NCBI GenBank assembly: GCA_025937115.1
Contig: JAICSB010000226.1
Coordinates: 1-5,942 of the forward strand
DNA length: 5,942 nucleotides
Origin: Pseudonocardiaceae bacterium
Lineage (GTDB): Bacteria; Actinomycetota; Actinomycetes; Mycobacteriales; Pseudonocardiaceae
Reading direction: 5' to 3'
Position 1 is the stretch's first letter; each line of letters opens with the position of its first letter. Shown here one piece after another: positions 1 to 5,911 of the stretch. A program made the position numbers and the translations under genes. The notes under the pieces are model-generated. The model was given only the letters and a program-made list of their open reading frames with translations, searched no databases and was not told where the DNA came from.

Positions 1-168
1 GCACACACACGCGCAGTAGTCACAGCAGTGCAAAAGCAAACGATCGTCTCCGTCCGGACAATCGAGGTAAATCGTCGCAAATACGCGTTTCACTCGGACG
101 CCGCTGAGCTCCGAAGGAGTCAGTGTGGCCCTTGTGCTGACCATCAGAATTCCTGCCACCAGCAGCGA
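1..168. other. No supported gene; possible truncated start at 125
   Basis: A short CA dinucleotide run opens the window. GAAGGAG (113-119) lies five bases before GTG at 125, giving MALVLTIRIPATSSDQ and an open frame to 295. After about residue 15 this frame is antisense to the PEP-utiliser fragment, so at most the first residues could belong to a real, truncated gene. I do not recognise it. Confidence 0.2.
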
Positions 169-370
169 TCAGTGCAGCTCAACGAGGCCGGTCGCGCCCG
201 CAGCGCCGACCGGGTCGAGCACCACCCGGGCTGTGCCGGTCACCGTCCCAGCGGACGCCGGTGTTCCAGTCAGTCGGCCCGCAGCCAGCCCGTGATCGGG
301 ACTGGCGAGAGCCTCCGGCTGGGTGCCGTCGGAGAGCATGATCCGCGATTGAGGACGGCCGCGGCGGTGC
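169..370 (-). pseudogene. Fragment of a PEP-utilising (phosphohistidine swivel) domain protein
   Basis: The minus-strand frame carries RIMLSDGTQPEAL, then GTPASAGTVTGTARVVLDPV and a stop at 169-171. This GxPASxGxVxGxARVVxDP pattern opens the PEP-utiliser mobile domain of PEP synthase, rifampin phosphotransferase and related enzymes. The family continues with a PGEILV-type strand and a GGxxSH-type motif carrying the phosphorylated histidine. Both are absent here, because the homology breaks off near base 200 and the frame stops. Upstream, the same frame is fused without a stop to a MerR-type piece, so the entry point near 370 is a deletion junction and only approximate. Family assignment is from recognised motif pattern, not a search. 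As it stands it cannot be a working phosphotransferase domain. Confidence 0.5.
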
Positions 371-375
371 TCAGT

Positions 376-533
376 GGCAGCCAGCCGTTGGGCGATCTTG
401 ATGAACGTGAGGCGACGCCGCTCGCCGGGTCCGTACCTCCGTCGTCCGGCCTGCCGCGCGGGCGCGGGCACCAAGCCGCGTTCGCCGTAGTAACGGCCCA
501 ACCGCGGCTCGGCACGATCGGGATGAGATCCAT
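376..533 (-). pseudogene. MerR-family transcriptional regulator, broken DNA-binding domain
   Basis: An ATG at 533-531 (minus) starts MDLIPI, a typical opening of actinobacterial MerR regulators. Homologues continue with GEVARRTG-like helix-turn-helix residues, but here the frame changes after about six codons. MerR sequence resumes in another frame as LGRYYGERGLVPAPARQAG, then RRRYGPGERRRLTFIKIAQRL, matching the usual RYYxERGLL, GRRRY and FIxxAQxLG segments. About 13 bases appear to be missing between the two parts, removing much of the recognition helix and shifting frame. The C-terminal effector part is gone: after AQRL the frame enters a PEP-utiliser fragment. It lies divergent from the methyltransferase at 579, the standard position for a MerR regulator and its target. 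It is almost certainly non-functional. Confidence 0.6.
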
Positions 534-539
534 AGAGTC

Positions 540-569
540 ATTTGACTTCGAGCCACCTTGAACCCGCAA
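540..569 (-). promoter_or_regulatory. Candidate leaderless promoter of the MerR remnant
   Basis: On the minus strand TTGCGG (569-564) and TCAAAT (545-540) are separated by 18 bases, and the ATG at 533 lies six bases after the -10. This spacing fits a leaderless transcript, which is common in actinobacteria. The -35 falls inside the 554-573 dyad, as expected if the regulator repressed its own gene. Sequence match only. Confidence 0.35.
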
Positions 570-573
570 GGTG
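554..573. promoter_or_regulatory. 20-bp dyad, candidate MerR operator overlapping the methyltransferase RBS
   Basis: CACCTTG (554-560), a six-base spacer AACCCG, and CAAGGTG (567-573) form a perfect 7+7 inverted repeat. It sits between the MerR remnant and the divergent methyltransferase, where MerR regulators usually bind a dyad. The right arm also contains the AAGG that precedes the methyltransferase ATG at 579. In RNA the same dyad would form a hairpin hiding that ribosome binding site. Both roles are inference; the symmetry is seen directly. Confidence 0.45.
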
Positions 574-578
574 TACTT

Positions 579-1187
579 ATGACCGCTGACGCCGTCAACC
601 ACCACGCCGACCATCCCGGCTTTGCCGGGGTGACGGGACTGTTGATCGGGCTCATCATGAATTTCGCGGGGGGTGCCGCCGCACGCCTCGCCGCCGACCT
701 GGCCTCCGTGTCGGATGCTGACCGGGTCATCGACGTTGGCTGCGGTCCCGGCACCGCAGTCAGGGAAGCCGCCCGCCGTGGAGCGCGCGTGACCGGCGTG
801 GATCCGGCACCCGTGATGCTTCGGCTCGCTCGGACGTTGACTGGTGACCGACCTGCCATCACCTGGGTCGACGGCGCTGCGGAAGACCTGCACGAGCGCG
901 ACGCCTCGGCGACGGTGGTGTGGTCGCTAGCCAGCGTTCACCACTGGAGAGACGTCACCGCAGGACTCGCCGAGATCAAGCGTGTGCTCGCCCCCGGCGG
1001 CCGATTCCTTGCGATGGAGCGCCGGGTACGTCCCGGCGCCACCGGGCTCGCCAGCCATGGCTGGACTGCGCAACAGGCGGAGTCCTTCGCAGCTCAGTGC
1101 CTGGCGGCTGGCTTCACAGACGCCCGGGTCGAGAACCACACACCCGGCCGGCGTGCCCTTGTGGTGGTCACAGCCGTACGACCGTGA
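579..1187 (+). CDS. Class I SAM-dependent methyltransferase
   Basis: A predicted cytosolic enzyme of 202 residues moving a methyl group from S-adenosylmethionine to an unknown acceptor, probably a small molecule. Motif I is VIDVGCGPGT at residues 50-59; the SAM-ribose acidic residue is D75 in GVDP; VDGAAEDL lies near 97-104; WSLASVHHW at 115-123 is the motif IV region; RVLAPGGRFLAMERR follows near 137-151. The N-terminal HHADHPGFAGVTGL segment is shared with actinobacterial methyltransferases often found beside MerR regulators. The ATG at 579 was chosen over an in-frame TTG at 558 because AAGG at 568-571 is correctly spaced from 579 and because family members start at this point. The domain is complete, with no frameshift. 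The adjacent MerR remnant suggests regulation has been lost or passed to another regulator. Substrate cannot be told from sequence. Confidence 0.9.
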   Translation: MTADAVNHHADHPGFAGVTGLLIGLIMNFAGGAAARLAADLASVSDADRVIDVGCGPGTAVREAARRGARVTGVDPAPVMLRLARTLTGDRPAITWVDGAAEDLHERDASATVVWSLASVHHWRDVTAGLAEIKRVLAPGGRFLAMERRVRPGATGLASHGWTAQQAESFAAQCLAAGFTDARVENHTPGRRALVVVTAVRP

Positions 1188-1198
1188 ACATCGGTCGT
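1178..1198. terminator. Candidate bidirectional terminator hairpin between converging genes
   Basis: ACGACCG (1178-1184) and CGGTCGT (1192-1198) form a perfect 7-bp stem around the loop TGAACAT, which includes the methyltransferase stop codon. It lies in the 28-base gap region between two convergent genes, where a shared terminator is expected. There is no U-tract, which is common in high-GC actinobacteria, and the stem is short. Confidence 0.35.
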
Positions 1199-1215
1199 CG
1201 CCGCAGCACGGTGGC

Positions 1216-1872
1216 TCACCGAATGGGTGGCCCTCCCCACTTCGCCACGAACCGCCGCCGGTCCACCTCGGCGTACTCGGCACACTCACCCGTCAGCGGC
1301 CGACCGGGACCGTGCTCGATGGTCAGGCCCCGCACCAGGCCCGTGCCAGCGGCCTTGCGGTGCTGCCATTCGAAGTCGTCGGCGGCGTAGCGCCAGCGGA
1401 ACTGCTCGTCGAAGCGCAGTCCGAGTTCGCCGGCTACCAGCATGCACGCGCCGGGGATGCGGTGCTCCGAGGTCCACGGGTCCAGGTCGTAACGGGTCTC
1501 GACCGCGCTGGTGGCCACGCCGCACCAGTCGGTACCGACCATCGCGAGGTTGTAGTTGCGCAGCACCATCCGCAACCGGGCCAGCGTCGACCATTCGATG
1601 CGCACGTCAGATTCCATGCACAGCACCTCGTAGGGCCCCGGTTCATGGTGCTGCTCGATCCACTCCAGACCGGCATTCCACCAGCGGGAGACATTCCTCC
1701 CCGGTTCCGCGGACACCAGCAGGGTCACTCCGGGTAGGTCGTCCGGTGCGATCGGCTCGGGAAGGGTGGTGACCACCACTGTCCGGTCCACCGGATGGCT
1801 CAGGTGCGCCAGAGACGTCGTGAGGTCCCACAAGCGCGGATGGTGGCACGGGGTCAGTACCCAGGTGTTCAT
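1216..1872 (-). CDS. GT-A fold glycosyltransferase, phage-like (GT2-related)
   Basis: A predicted cytosolic glycosyltransferase of 218 residues; donor and acceptor are unknown. The N-terminus MNTWVLTPCHHP forms a GT2-like first strand, followed by RNVSRWWNAGLEW at 59-71, a nucleotide-sugar-binding-type segment. MESDV at 86-90 takes the place of the DXD metal motif, and D165, D166 and E168 in ADDFEW together with H187 in IEHG fit the acceptor-side acidic and metal-ligand positions of GT-A enzymes. There is no signal peptide or membrane segment. From memory, short soluble proteins of this style are common in actinobacteriophages, where some glycosylate virion proteins. The ATG at 1872 was chosen over an upstream in-frame start at 1938 because GGAG at 1881-1878 lies five bases before it and the extra 22 residues are unconserved-looking arginine-rich sequence. 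It converges on the methyltransferase and diverges from the tRNA synthetase. Confidence 0.75.
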   Translation of the reverse strand: MNTWVLTPCHHPRLWDLTTSLAHLSHPVDRTVVVTTLPEPIAPDDLPGVTLLVSAEPGRNVSRWWNAGLEWIEQHHEPGPYEVLCMESDVRIEWSTLARLRMVLRNYNLAMVGTDWCGVATSAVETRYDLDPWTSEHRIPGACMLVAGELGLRFDEQFRWRYAADDFEWQHRKAAGTGLVRGLTIEHGPGRPLTGECAEYAEVDRRRFVAKWGGPPIR

Positions 1873-1877
1873 GCTGT

Positions 1878-1881
1878 CTCC
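1878..1881 (-). promoter_or_regulatory. Ribosome binding site fixing the glycosyltransferase start
   Basis: Minus-strand GGAG followed by ACAGC and ATG gives a five-base spacing. No comparable site precedes the longer in-frame start at 1938. Confidence 0.6.
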
Positions 1882-2018
1882 AGAAGCAGGCTTTGATCGT
1901 GGTCGTCGACAGCGAGCGGGTGCGGCACGTGAACCCACGCTTGGCGAGTCACTGTTTGGTCAACGCCCTCTGGGCCTAGTAGTCACGCATCGTCCGCACC
2001 ACCGGGCCGCGCCCGCGC

Positions 2019-2030
2019 CGTGCATGCACG
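2019..2030. promoter_or_regulatory. Perfect 12-bp palindrome, candidate operator
   Basis: CGTGCATGCACG equals its own reverse complement. It lies 79 bases before the GluRS start and about 147 bases before the glycosyltransferase start, a suitable place for a regulator acting on one or both genes. No regulator is identified in the window. Confidence 0.3.
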
Positions 2031-2109
2031 CCACGATTGGTAGCGTTGGTCACCTGCACCATGCCCATTCCATGATCGGGTTCAGCCCGGAAGCGAGACT
2101 TACGTAGCG

Positions 2110-3762
2110 ATGCTGGACCGCGTGGTGATCGACGCCCTGTTCCCCGCTGATCTGCCCGAACCCGCCTATTGGGAACATCACTACCCACCGCGGGAGCTCC
2201 CCGAGGGTGCTCAGGTCACCCGGTTCGGCCCGTCGCCGACCGGGTTCGTGCATATCGGCGGCATCTACGTGGCCACCATCGACCGCGACATCGCGGCGCA
2301 CTCCGGGGGTGTCTACCTAGTGCGGGTGGAAGACACCGACCAGTCGCGCGAGGTCGAGGGCGCCCTGGCCCAGTTCACCCGCGCGTTCGACTACTTCGGT
2401 ATCCCATCCGACGAAACCGACGGGCACGGCCACTACGGCCCCTACCAGCAGTCCGCCCGCGAACGCATTTACCTCAGCTATGTTCGGGAACTGCTGCACC
2501 ACGGCAAGGCATACCCGTGCTTCGCCACCAAAAGCGAACTCGCCGACATCACCGGCCGCCAGCAAGCCGCCAAGATCCCCACCGGCTACTACGGACCCTG
2601 GGCCATCTGGCGCGATGCCGAACCTGCCGCCGTACATGCCAAACTCGATGAAGGTGCCCCATACGTGGTGCGTTTCCGCGCCCCGGATAACGCCAACGGG
2701 CAGCGGGTCCGCTTCACCGACGCGATTCGGGGCGAGTTAGAGCATGAGGCCAATCGCAACGACACGGTCATCCTGAAGTCTTCCGACCAAACGCCTCGGC
2801 TCCCCACCTACCACTTCGCGCACGCAGTGGATGACCACCTGATGCGCGCCACGCTGGTCATCCGCGGTGAGGAGTGGATTTCCTCGGTCCCGCTGCACCT
2901 GCAGCTATTCGACGCCCTGGGCTTCGACCCGGTCACCTATGCGCACATCGCTCCGCTGATGAAGAAGACTGCCGGCGGGAAACGTAAACTATCCAAGCGC
3001 ACAGACCCCGAAGCTGGCGTCGACTTCTACATCAAAGCCGGTTACCCCGCCGAGGCCGTCCTCTACTACCTGCGGGGCCTAGCCAACGGGCGGCTCGCTG
3101 AACTCCCCCTAGAGCAAACACTCGCTACCCCGATCCGGCTGGATCAGTGCGGAGTGGCCGGCCCGCTGGTGGATCTGGTCAAGCTCGAAGACATCAGCGC
3201 CGACCACATCGCCACCCTGCCCGGACCCAAGATCCTCGCCGCTGTCCGCGCCTGGGCAGCGCAATTCGATCCCGAACTGGTCACCGTCCTGGACGCCGAA
3301 CACGATCTCGCCCGGCGCGCCCTCACCGTGGAACGCGATGGCGTCGACAACCCCCGCAAGGACCTGCGCAAATGGTCGGACTTCCGAGCCGCCTACGGAT
3401 TCTTCTTCCCGCAACTGTTCGCCCCACTGTCCGGTCCTACCGATGAACGCCTCATTCCGCTCGGTGTGGACGCCACCATCACAGCGAACTACGCCCATGA
3501 CTTCACCGACGGCTACCAGCACCTGGATGACCCCCAGGAATGGTTCAACCAGATCCGCGAGCTAGCCGCGAAACACGGCTTCGCGGCCAACGCCAAGGAA
3601 TACAAGAAAAACCCCGACGCCTACCCCGGCTCAATTCGCGAAGCCTCCCAACTCATCCGCGTAGCCCTCACCGGCTCCACCCGCAGCCCCGACCTACACG
3701 CCGTCACCCAGGCACTCGGCGCTCCAGAAGTGCTCCGCCGCCTGCGCGCGCTGGCCGGCTGA
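2110..3762 (+). CDS. gltX: Glutamyl-tRNA synthetase, probable accessory copy of clostridial-type
   Basis: A class Ib aminoacyl-tRNA synthetase of 550 residues that attaches glutamate to tRNA using ATP. RFGPSPTGFVHIGG at 38-51 holds the first signature, with HIGG in place of HIGH. RVEDTDQSREVEG follows; VDDHLMRATLVIRGEEWISS is the glutamate/tRNA-binding core; KLSKR at 293-297 is the KMSKS-type loop. The C-terminal domain ends with KEYKKNPDAYPGS and RVALTGSTRSPDL, the anticodon-binding half, so it is full length and not the short GluQ enzyme. GEEWISS, KLSKRTDPEAG and the roughly 550-residue length recall clostridial GluRS rather than the shorter actinobacterial housekeeping type; this is from memory, not alignment. 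The ATG at 2110 fits the family N-terminus (MLDRVVIDALFP), though its RBS is weak. A rare TTA codon lies at 2737-2739. No cotranscribed partner is visible. It may provide inhibitor resistance or Glu-tRNA for biosynthesis. Confidence 0.92.
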   Translation: MLDRVVIDALFPADLPEPAYWEHHYPPRELPEGAQVTRFGPSPTGFVHIGGIYVATIDRDIAAHSGGVYLVRVEDTDQSREVEGALAQFTRAFDYFGIPSDETDGHGHYGPYQQSARERIYLSYVRELLHHGKAYPCFATKSELADITGRQQAAKIPTGYYGPWAIWRDAEPAAVHAKLDEGAPYVVRFRAPDNANGQRVRFTDAIRGELEHEANRNDTVILKSSDQTPRLPTYHFAHAVDDHLMRATLVIRGEEWISSVPLHLQLFDALGFDPVTYAHIAPLMKKTAGGKRKLSKRTDPEAGVDFYIKAGYPAEAVLYYLRGLANGRLAELPLEQTLATPIRLDQCGVAGPLVDLVKLEDISADHIATLPGPKILAAVRAWAAQFDPELVTVLDAEHDLARRALTVERDGVDNPRKDLRKWSDFRAAYGFFFPQLFAPLSGPTDERLIPLGVDATITANYAHDFTDGYQHLDDPQEWFNQIRELAAKHGFAANAKEYKKNPDAYPGSIREASQLIRVALTGSTRSPDLHAVTQALGAPEVLRRLRALAG

Positions 3763-3774
3763 CACCGTACCGCC

Positions 3775-3880
3775 GCCTATTGGAACCTTTACGCAGTTCC
3801 CGGGCCATGCTGACTGCCTATTGGAAGCTTTTCGCAGTTCCAGGGGACCCAGGGTCGGCTAATCGGAACCTTTTGGCTGG
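3775..3880. repeat. Short array of direct repeats, 41-base period
   Basis: Two 26-base units, 3775-3800 and 3816-3841, agree at 24 of 26 positions. Both contain GCCTATTGGAA, CTTT and CGCAGTTCC, and are separated by a unique 15-base spacer. After a second 15-base spacer, a decayed third copy starts near 3857 (GGCTAATCGGAACCTTTTGG). In copy 1, GGAAC and GTTCC also form an inverted repeat around nine bases. The array begins 13 bases after the GluRS stop. Spacers are too short for CRISPR and no cas gene is present. Iteron-like protein binding sites, a minisatellite or element-end repeats are possible. Confidence 0.7.
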
Positions 3881-3914
3881 TGTCGCGGTGGTAGGAGACA
3901 GACCGCATTCTGCG

Positions 3915-4050
3915 TCAGCCCATCGAGCTGAGGCAGAACGGGTATCCGGCTGGATCGAGCATGACCCCGCCAGCGTCCCGGTCGCGGCTGGTGCTCAGCG
4001 CTAATTGCGCCGAGGGCGACGACCTCAGCCGTGACCGGGGTCAGGCCAGC
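3915..4050 (-). pseudogene. C-terminal fragment of a VOC/glyoxalase-like protein, frameshifted
   Basis: On the minus strand LTPVTAEVVALGA (about 4044-4006) leads into LSTSRDRDAGG and then VMLDPAGYPFCLSSMG with a stop at 3917-3915. VALGA, the gap to a basic stretch, and the DPAGxPFCL ending are the C-terminal signature of actinobacterial Glyoxalase_6/VOC proteins. The two parts are in different frames; the shift lies at about 4002-4006, where one extra base (or two lost) breaks the protein. The N-terminal part is missing: the homology ends near 4050, where a membrane-protein fragment on the other strand begins. Assignment rests on recognised motifs only. The fragment cannot encode a complete VOC module. 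Confidence 0.55.
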
Positions 4051-4061
4051 TCGGTGCCAGG

Positions 4062-4416
4062 CAGTTCTCGGTCGGCACTGCGGTCGCCGGATTGATCTTC
4101 CTCGGCACCTGCGTAGTGGGGCGGCCGATGGATGTTCTACGCTGCCCAGCGGTTCTCCGCCACCACCAGCGAGAAGCAGGCGTGGTGGAACACCATGTGG
4201 CGGACCAGACCCGCTTTCCGGCGCGGCTTCCGGGTGGTGTGGGGAGTGGGGCTGCTCGTCGAAGCCGCCGTCCGTATCCCACTGATCTATGTGCTGCCCA
4301 TCCAGGTCATGGTCGGGCTCTCGACGGTGCTCCAGGCGGCAGTGTTCACCCTGCTGATCGCGTGGACCATGTGGTACGGAAAGCGAATGCGACGTCGGGC
4401 CGGGCACGACAGCTAG
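4062..4416 (+). pseudogene. C-terminal half of a VC0807-like membrane protein, frameshifted
   Basis: One frame reads QFSVGTAVAGLIFLGTCVVGRPM (4062-4130), and the next begins at 4132 with MFYAAQRFSATTSEKQAWW and ends at 4416. Homologues I recall join GRPL/M directly to MFY, so a single extra base around 4128-4132 explains the break. The second part contains RPAFRRGFRVVWGVGLLVEA, VRIPLIYVLPI and a final hydrophobic helix ending AWTMWYGKRMRRR, giving two likely membrane segments with a basic cytoplasmic tail. This matches the C-terminal half of VC0807-family integral membrane proteins of unknown function. The N-terminal half is absent and replaced by the glyoxalase fragment. An ATG at 4132 could in theory start a 94-residue protein, but it has no ribosome binding site. 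Confidence 0.6.
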
Positions 4417-4459
4417 CGCGTCCAAACCGCGATTCGGCTCCGTAGCGTTCGCTAGTTGT
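4409..4459. other. 51-bp imperfect dyad upstream of the recombinase, candidate att-site remnant
   Basis: ACAGCTAGCG (4409-4418) and CGCTAGTTGT (4450-4459) are inverted repeats with one mismatch, separated by 31 bases with little inner symmetry. Large serine recombinases use att sites of about 40-50 bp with imperfect dyad symmetry, often next to their gene, and this one ends 13 bases before the recombinase ATG. An operator is an equally simple explanation. No second copy of the core was seen in the window. Confidence 0.25.
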
Positions 4460-4460
4460 G

Positions 4461-4466
4461 TAGAGT
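4461..4466 (+). promoter_or_regulatory. Candidate -10 element for a leaderless recombinase transcript
   Basis: TAGAGT (TANNNT) lies six bases before the ATG at 4473, the spacing of actinobacterial leaderless genes. No clear ribosome binding site or -35 is present. Confidence 0.45.
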
Positions 4467-4472
4467 GCGGCT

Positions 4473-5911
4473 ATGGACACCACCGCACGCCAACTCACGG
4501 CCGCCCTCTACGGCCGGGTAAGCCGTCTCGACCCCGACCGCGACACCAGGCAGACCGGGAACGATCGGTCAACCAGCAACTCGCCGCGAACGAGAAGGCG
4601 TGCGACCGGTACGGCTGGACGATCACCGCCCGCTACGCCGACCCTGGCCGCTCCGCGTCGAGGTTCGCCACCCGCGCCCGAGAGAACTGGGAGAAGGTGG
4701 TGGCCGCTATCAAGGCCCGCGAGTTCGACGTGCTGGTGATCTGGGAAACCTCCCGCGCATCCCGCGACCCCGAGGAATGGATTCCGCTGCTGGCCGAATG
4801 CCGCCGGGCCGGTATCCGGATCTACGTTACCGTCGATGACGAGCTGTACGACCTGACCAAACCCAAGCGTTGGAAAGAGCTTGCCCTCGACGGCATCGGC
4901 AACGCCTTCAGCTCCGAAGAAACCAGCCAGCGGGTCAAACGCGACGCAGATGCCAGCGCCGAAGCCGGGCGTCCATCCGGGCCGATCCTATTCGGTTACG
5001 AGCGGATTTATGACCCGAAAACGCGGGAGCTGATCGAGCAACGCAAGCACCCTGTCAACGCGCCGGTGGTGGTCGATATCATCACCAGTGTTTATAGGGG
5101 CGAGTCGTTGAAGTCCATCGCCAGGCGCTTGAATGAGGCCGGTATCAAGTCGCCGCGTGGTTCGGTGTGGGGGCCACCGGCGGTGCGCCGAACCTGCCTC
5201 AATACCGGCTACATCGGCTTACGCGGTCACAATGGCACCACCACGCCGGGCACCTGGGAGCCGTTGGTGGACGCCACCGTGTTTTATGGTGCGCGGCGCA
5301 TCCTGCTCGACCCGAAACGCACCACCACCCGACCAGGCCGGGCGAAATGGCTACTTTCGTGTATCGCCACCTGCGCCGTGTGCAATGGCCCGATGGCCGT
5401 CATGCGTCGGGGATCGAACCGCACCGTTTACGCGTGCCGTGACCGTGGCCATTTGTCGATCGAACGCACCGAACTAGACGAGTACCTCACCGGGCTGGTA
5501 ATCGAAAAGCTGTCCCGATCCGACGCTCATGCGCACCTTCCCGATGGCAGCGAGGAAACCATCGTAACGGAATTGCGAGCCGAGGAATCAAGGTTACGGG
5601 CCGAGCTGGACGGTTACGTTGACGACGCGACCGAAGGTCGGATCGACCGCGCGTTCGCCGCCAGAGTCGTCGCCGGACTCAATACGAAGATCAGCAACGT
5701 GCAGCGCCGGATCGAGGCTGCCGTTACGCCCCCCGCGCTGGTTGGGTTGCTGGCCGGCAACCCCGGTGAGGACGTCGTCACCCGCTGGAACGGTGCTCCG
5801 ATTTCGGCGAAACGGGATGCGCTGCGGTTGTTGCTCTCCTCGATCACGGTCGCGAAGGGAGCCCCCGGTGAGGTCACCGAGCGGGTAGCGCTCCAGTGGC
5901 GTGACCAGTGA
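4473..5911 (+). pseudogene. Large serine recombinase (phage/element integrase), frameshifted near 4568
   Basis: Two frames together encode about 479 residues of a large serine recombinase, which cuts and rejoins att sites through a serine-DNA linkage. The first frame (from ATG 4473) holds AALYGRVSRLD with predicted catalytic S17 (codon 4521-4523). Homology then moves at 4566-4570 to the -1 frame: SVNQQLAANEKACDRYGW, VLVIWETSRASRDPEEW, and GNAFSSEETSQRVKRD complete the resolvase domain. Next come the recombinase domain (FGYERIYD to about GARRIL), a zinc ribbon (CAVC and YACRDRGH) and a C-terminal coiled-coil region, to the stop at 5909-5911. Expected RSVNQQL would need CGGTCGGTCAAC; the sequence has one CGGT, so loss of four bases by slippage is a likely cause. 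No slippery heptamer supports programmed frameshifting. A 404-residue product from GTG 4697 would lack the catalytic serine. TTA codons occur at 5219 and 5594. Confidence 0.88.

Larger units (their letters stand above)
1873..2109. promoter_or_regulatory. Divergent intergenic region between glycosyltransferase and GluRS genes
   Basis: These 237 bases must hold both promoters. On the minus strand TTGACC (1964-1959) is a good -35, but no matching -10 was found. On the plus strand TTGGTC (1956-1961) and TAGTAG (1977-1982) are a weak pair with a 15-base spacer. A hairpin CGGGC-CGC-GCCCG lies at 2003-2015, and CGGG-TTCAG-CCCG at 2077-2089 lies just before the GluRS gene. The GluRS ATG at 2110 has only a poorly spaced GGAAG (2089-2093) before it. 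No coding remnant or convincing tRNA was recognised. Confidence 0.5.

Noticed and set aside
28..561. 177-codon plus-strand open frame
   Set aside because: It is antisense to recognisable MerR and PEP-utiliser sequence and has no ribosome binding site or family-like composition.
982..1737. 251-codon plus-strand open frame across the methyltransferase and glycosyltransferase genes
   Set aside because: It is a shadow in high-GC sequence; both underlying genes carry clear family motifs in other frames.
2031..2100. tRNA-like stretch (GGTAGCG followed by GGGTTCAGCCC) before the GluRS gene
   Set aside because: No acceptor stem, no T-stem pairing around a 7-base loop, and the only anticodon-like loop lacks the conserved T at position 33.
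2110..3762. GluQ-type glutamyl-queuosine tRNA synthetase
   Set aside because: GluQ enzymes lack the anticodon-binding half; this protein has about 250 residues after the KLSKR loop with GluRS C-terminal motifs.
3775..3880. CRISPR array
   Set aside because: Spacers are only 15 bases, there are at most three copies, and no cas gene is in the window.
3859..4425. 188-codon minus-strand open frame
   Set aside because: Most of it is antisense to the VC0807-like membrane protein remnant; only a short part (about 4006-4050) coincides with the real glyoxalase fragment.
4555..4580. Programmed -1 frameshift in the recombinase
   Set aside because: No slippery heptamer is present at the frame change, and a lost CGGT unit explains the shift simply.
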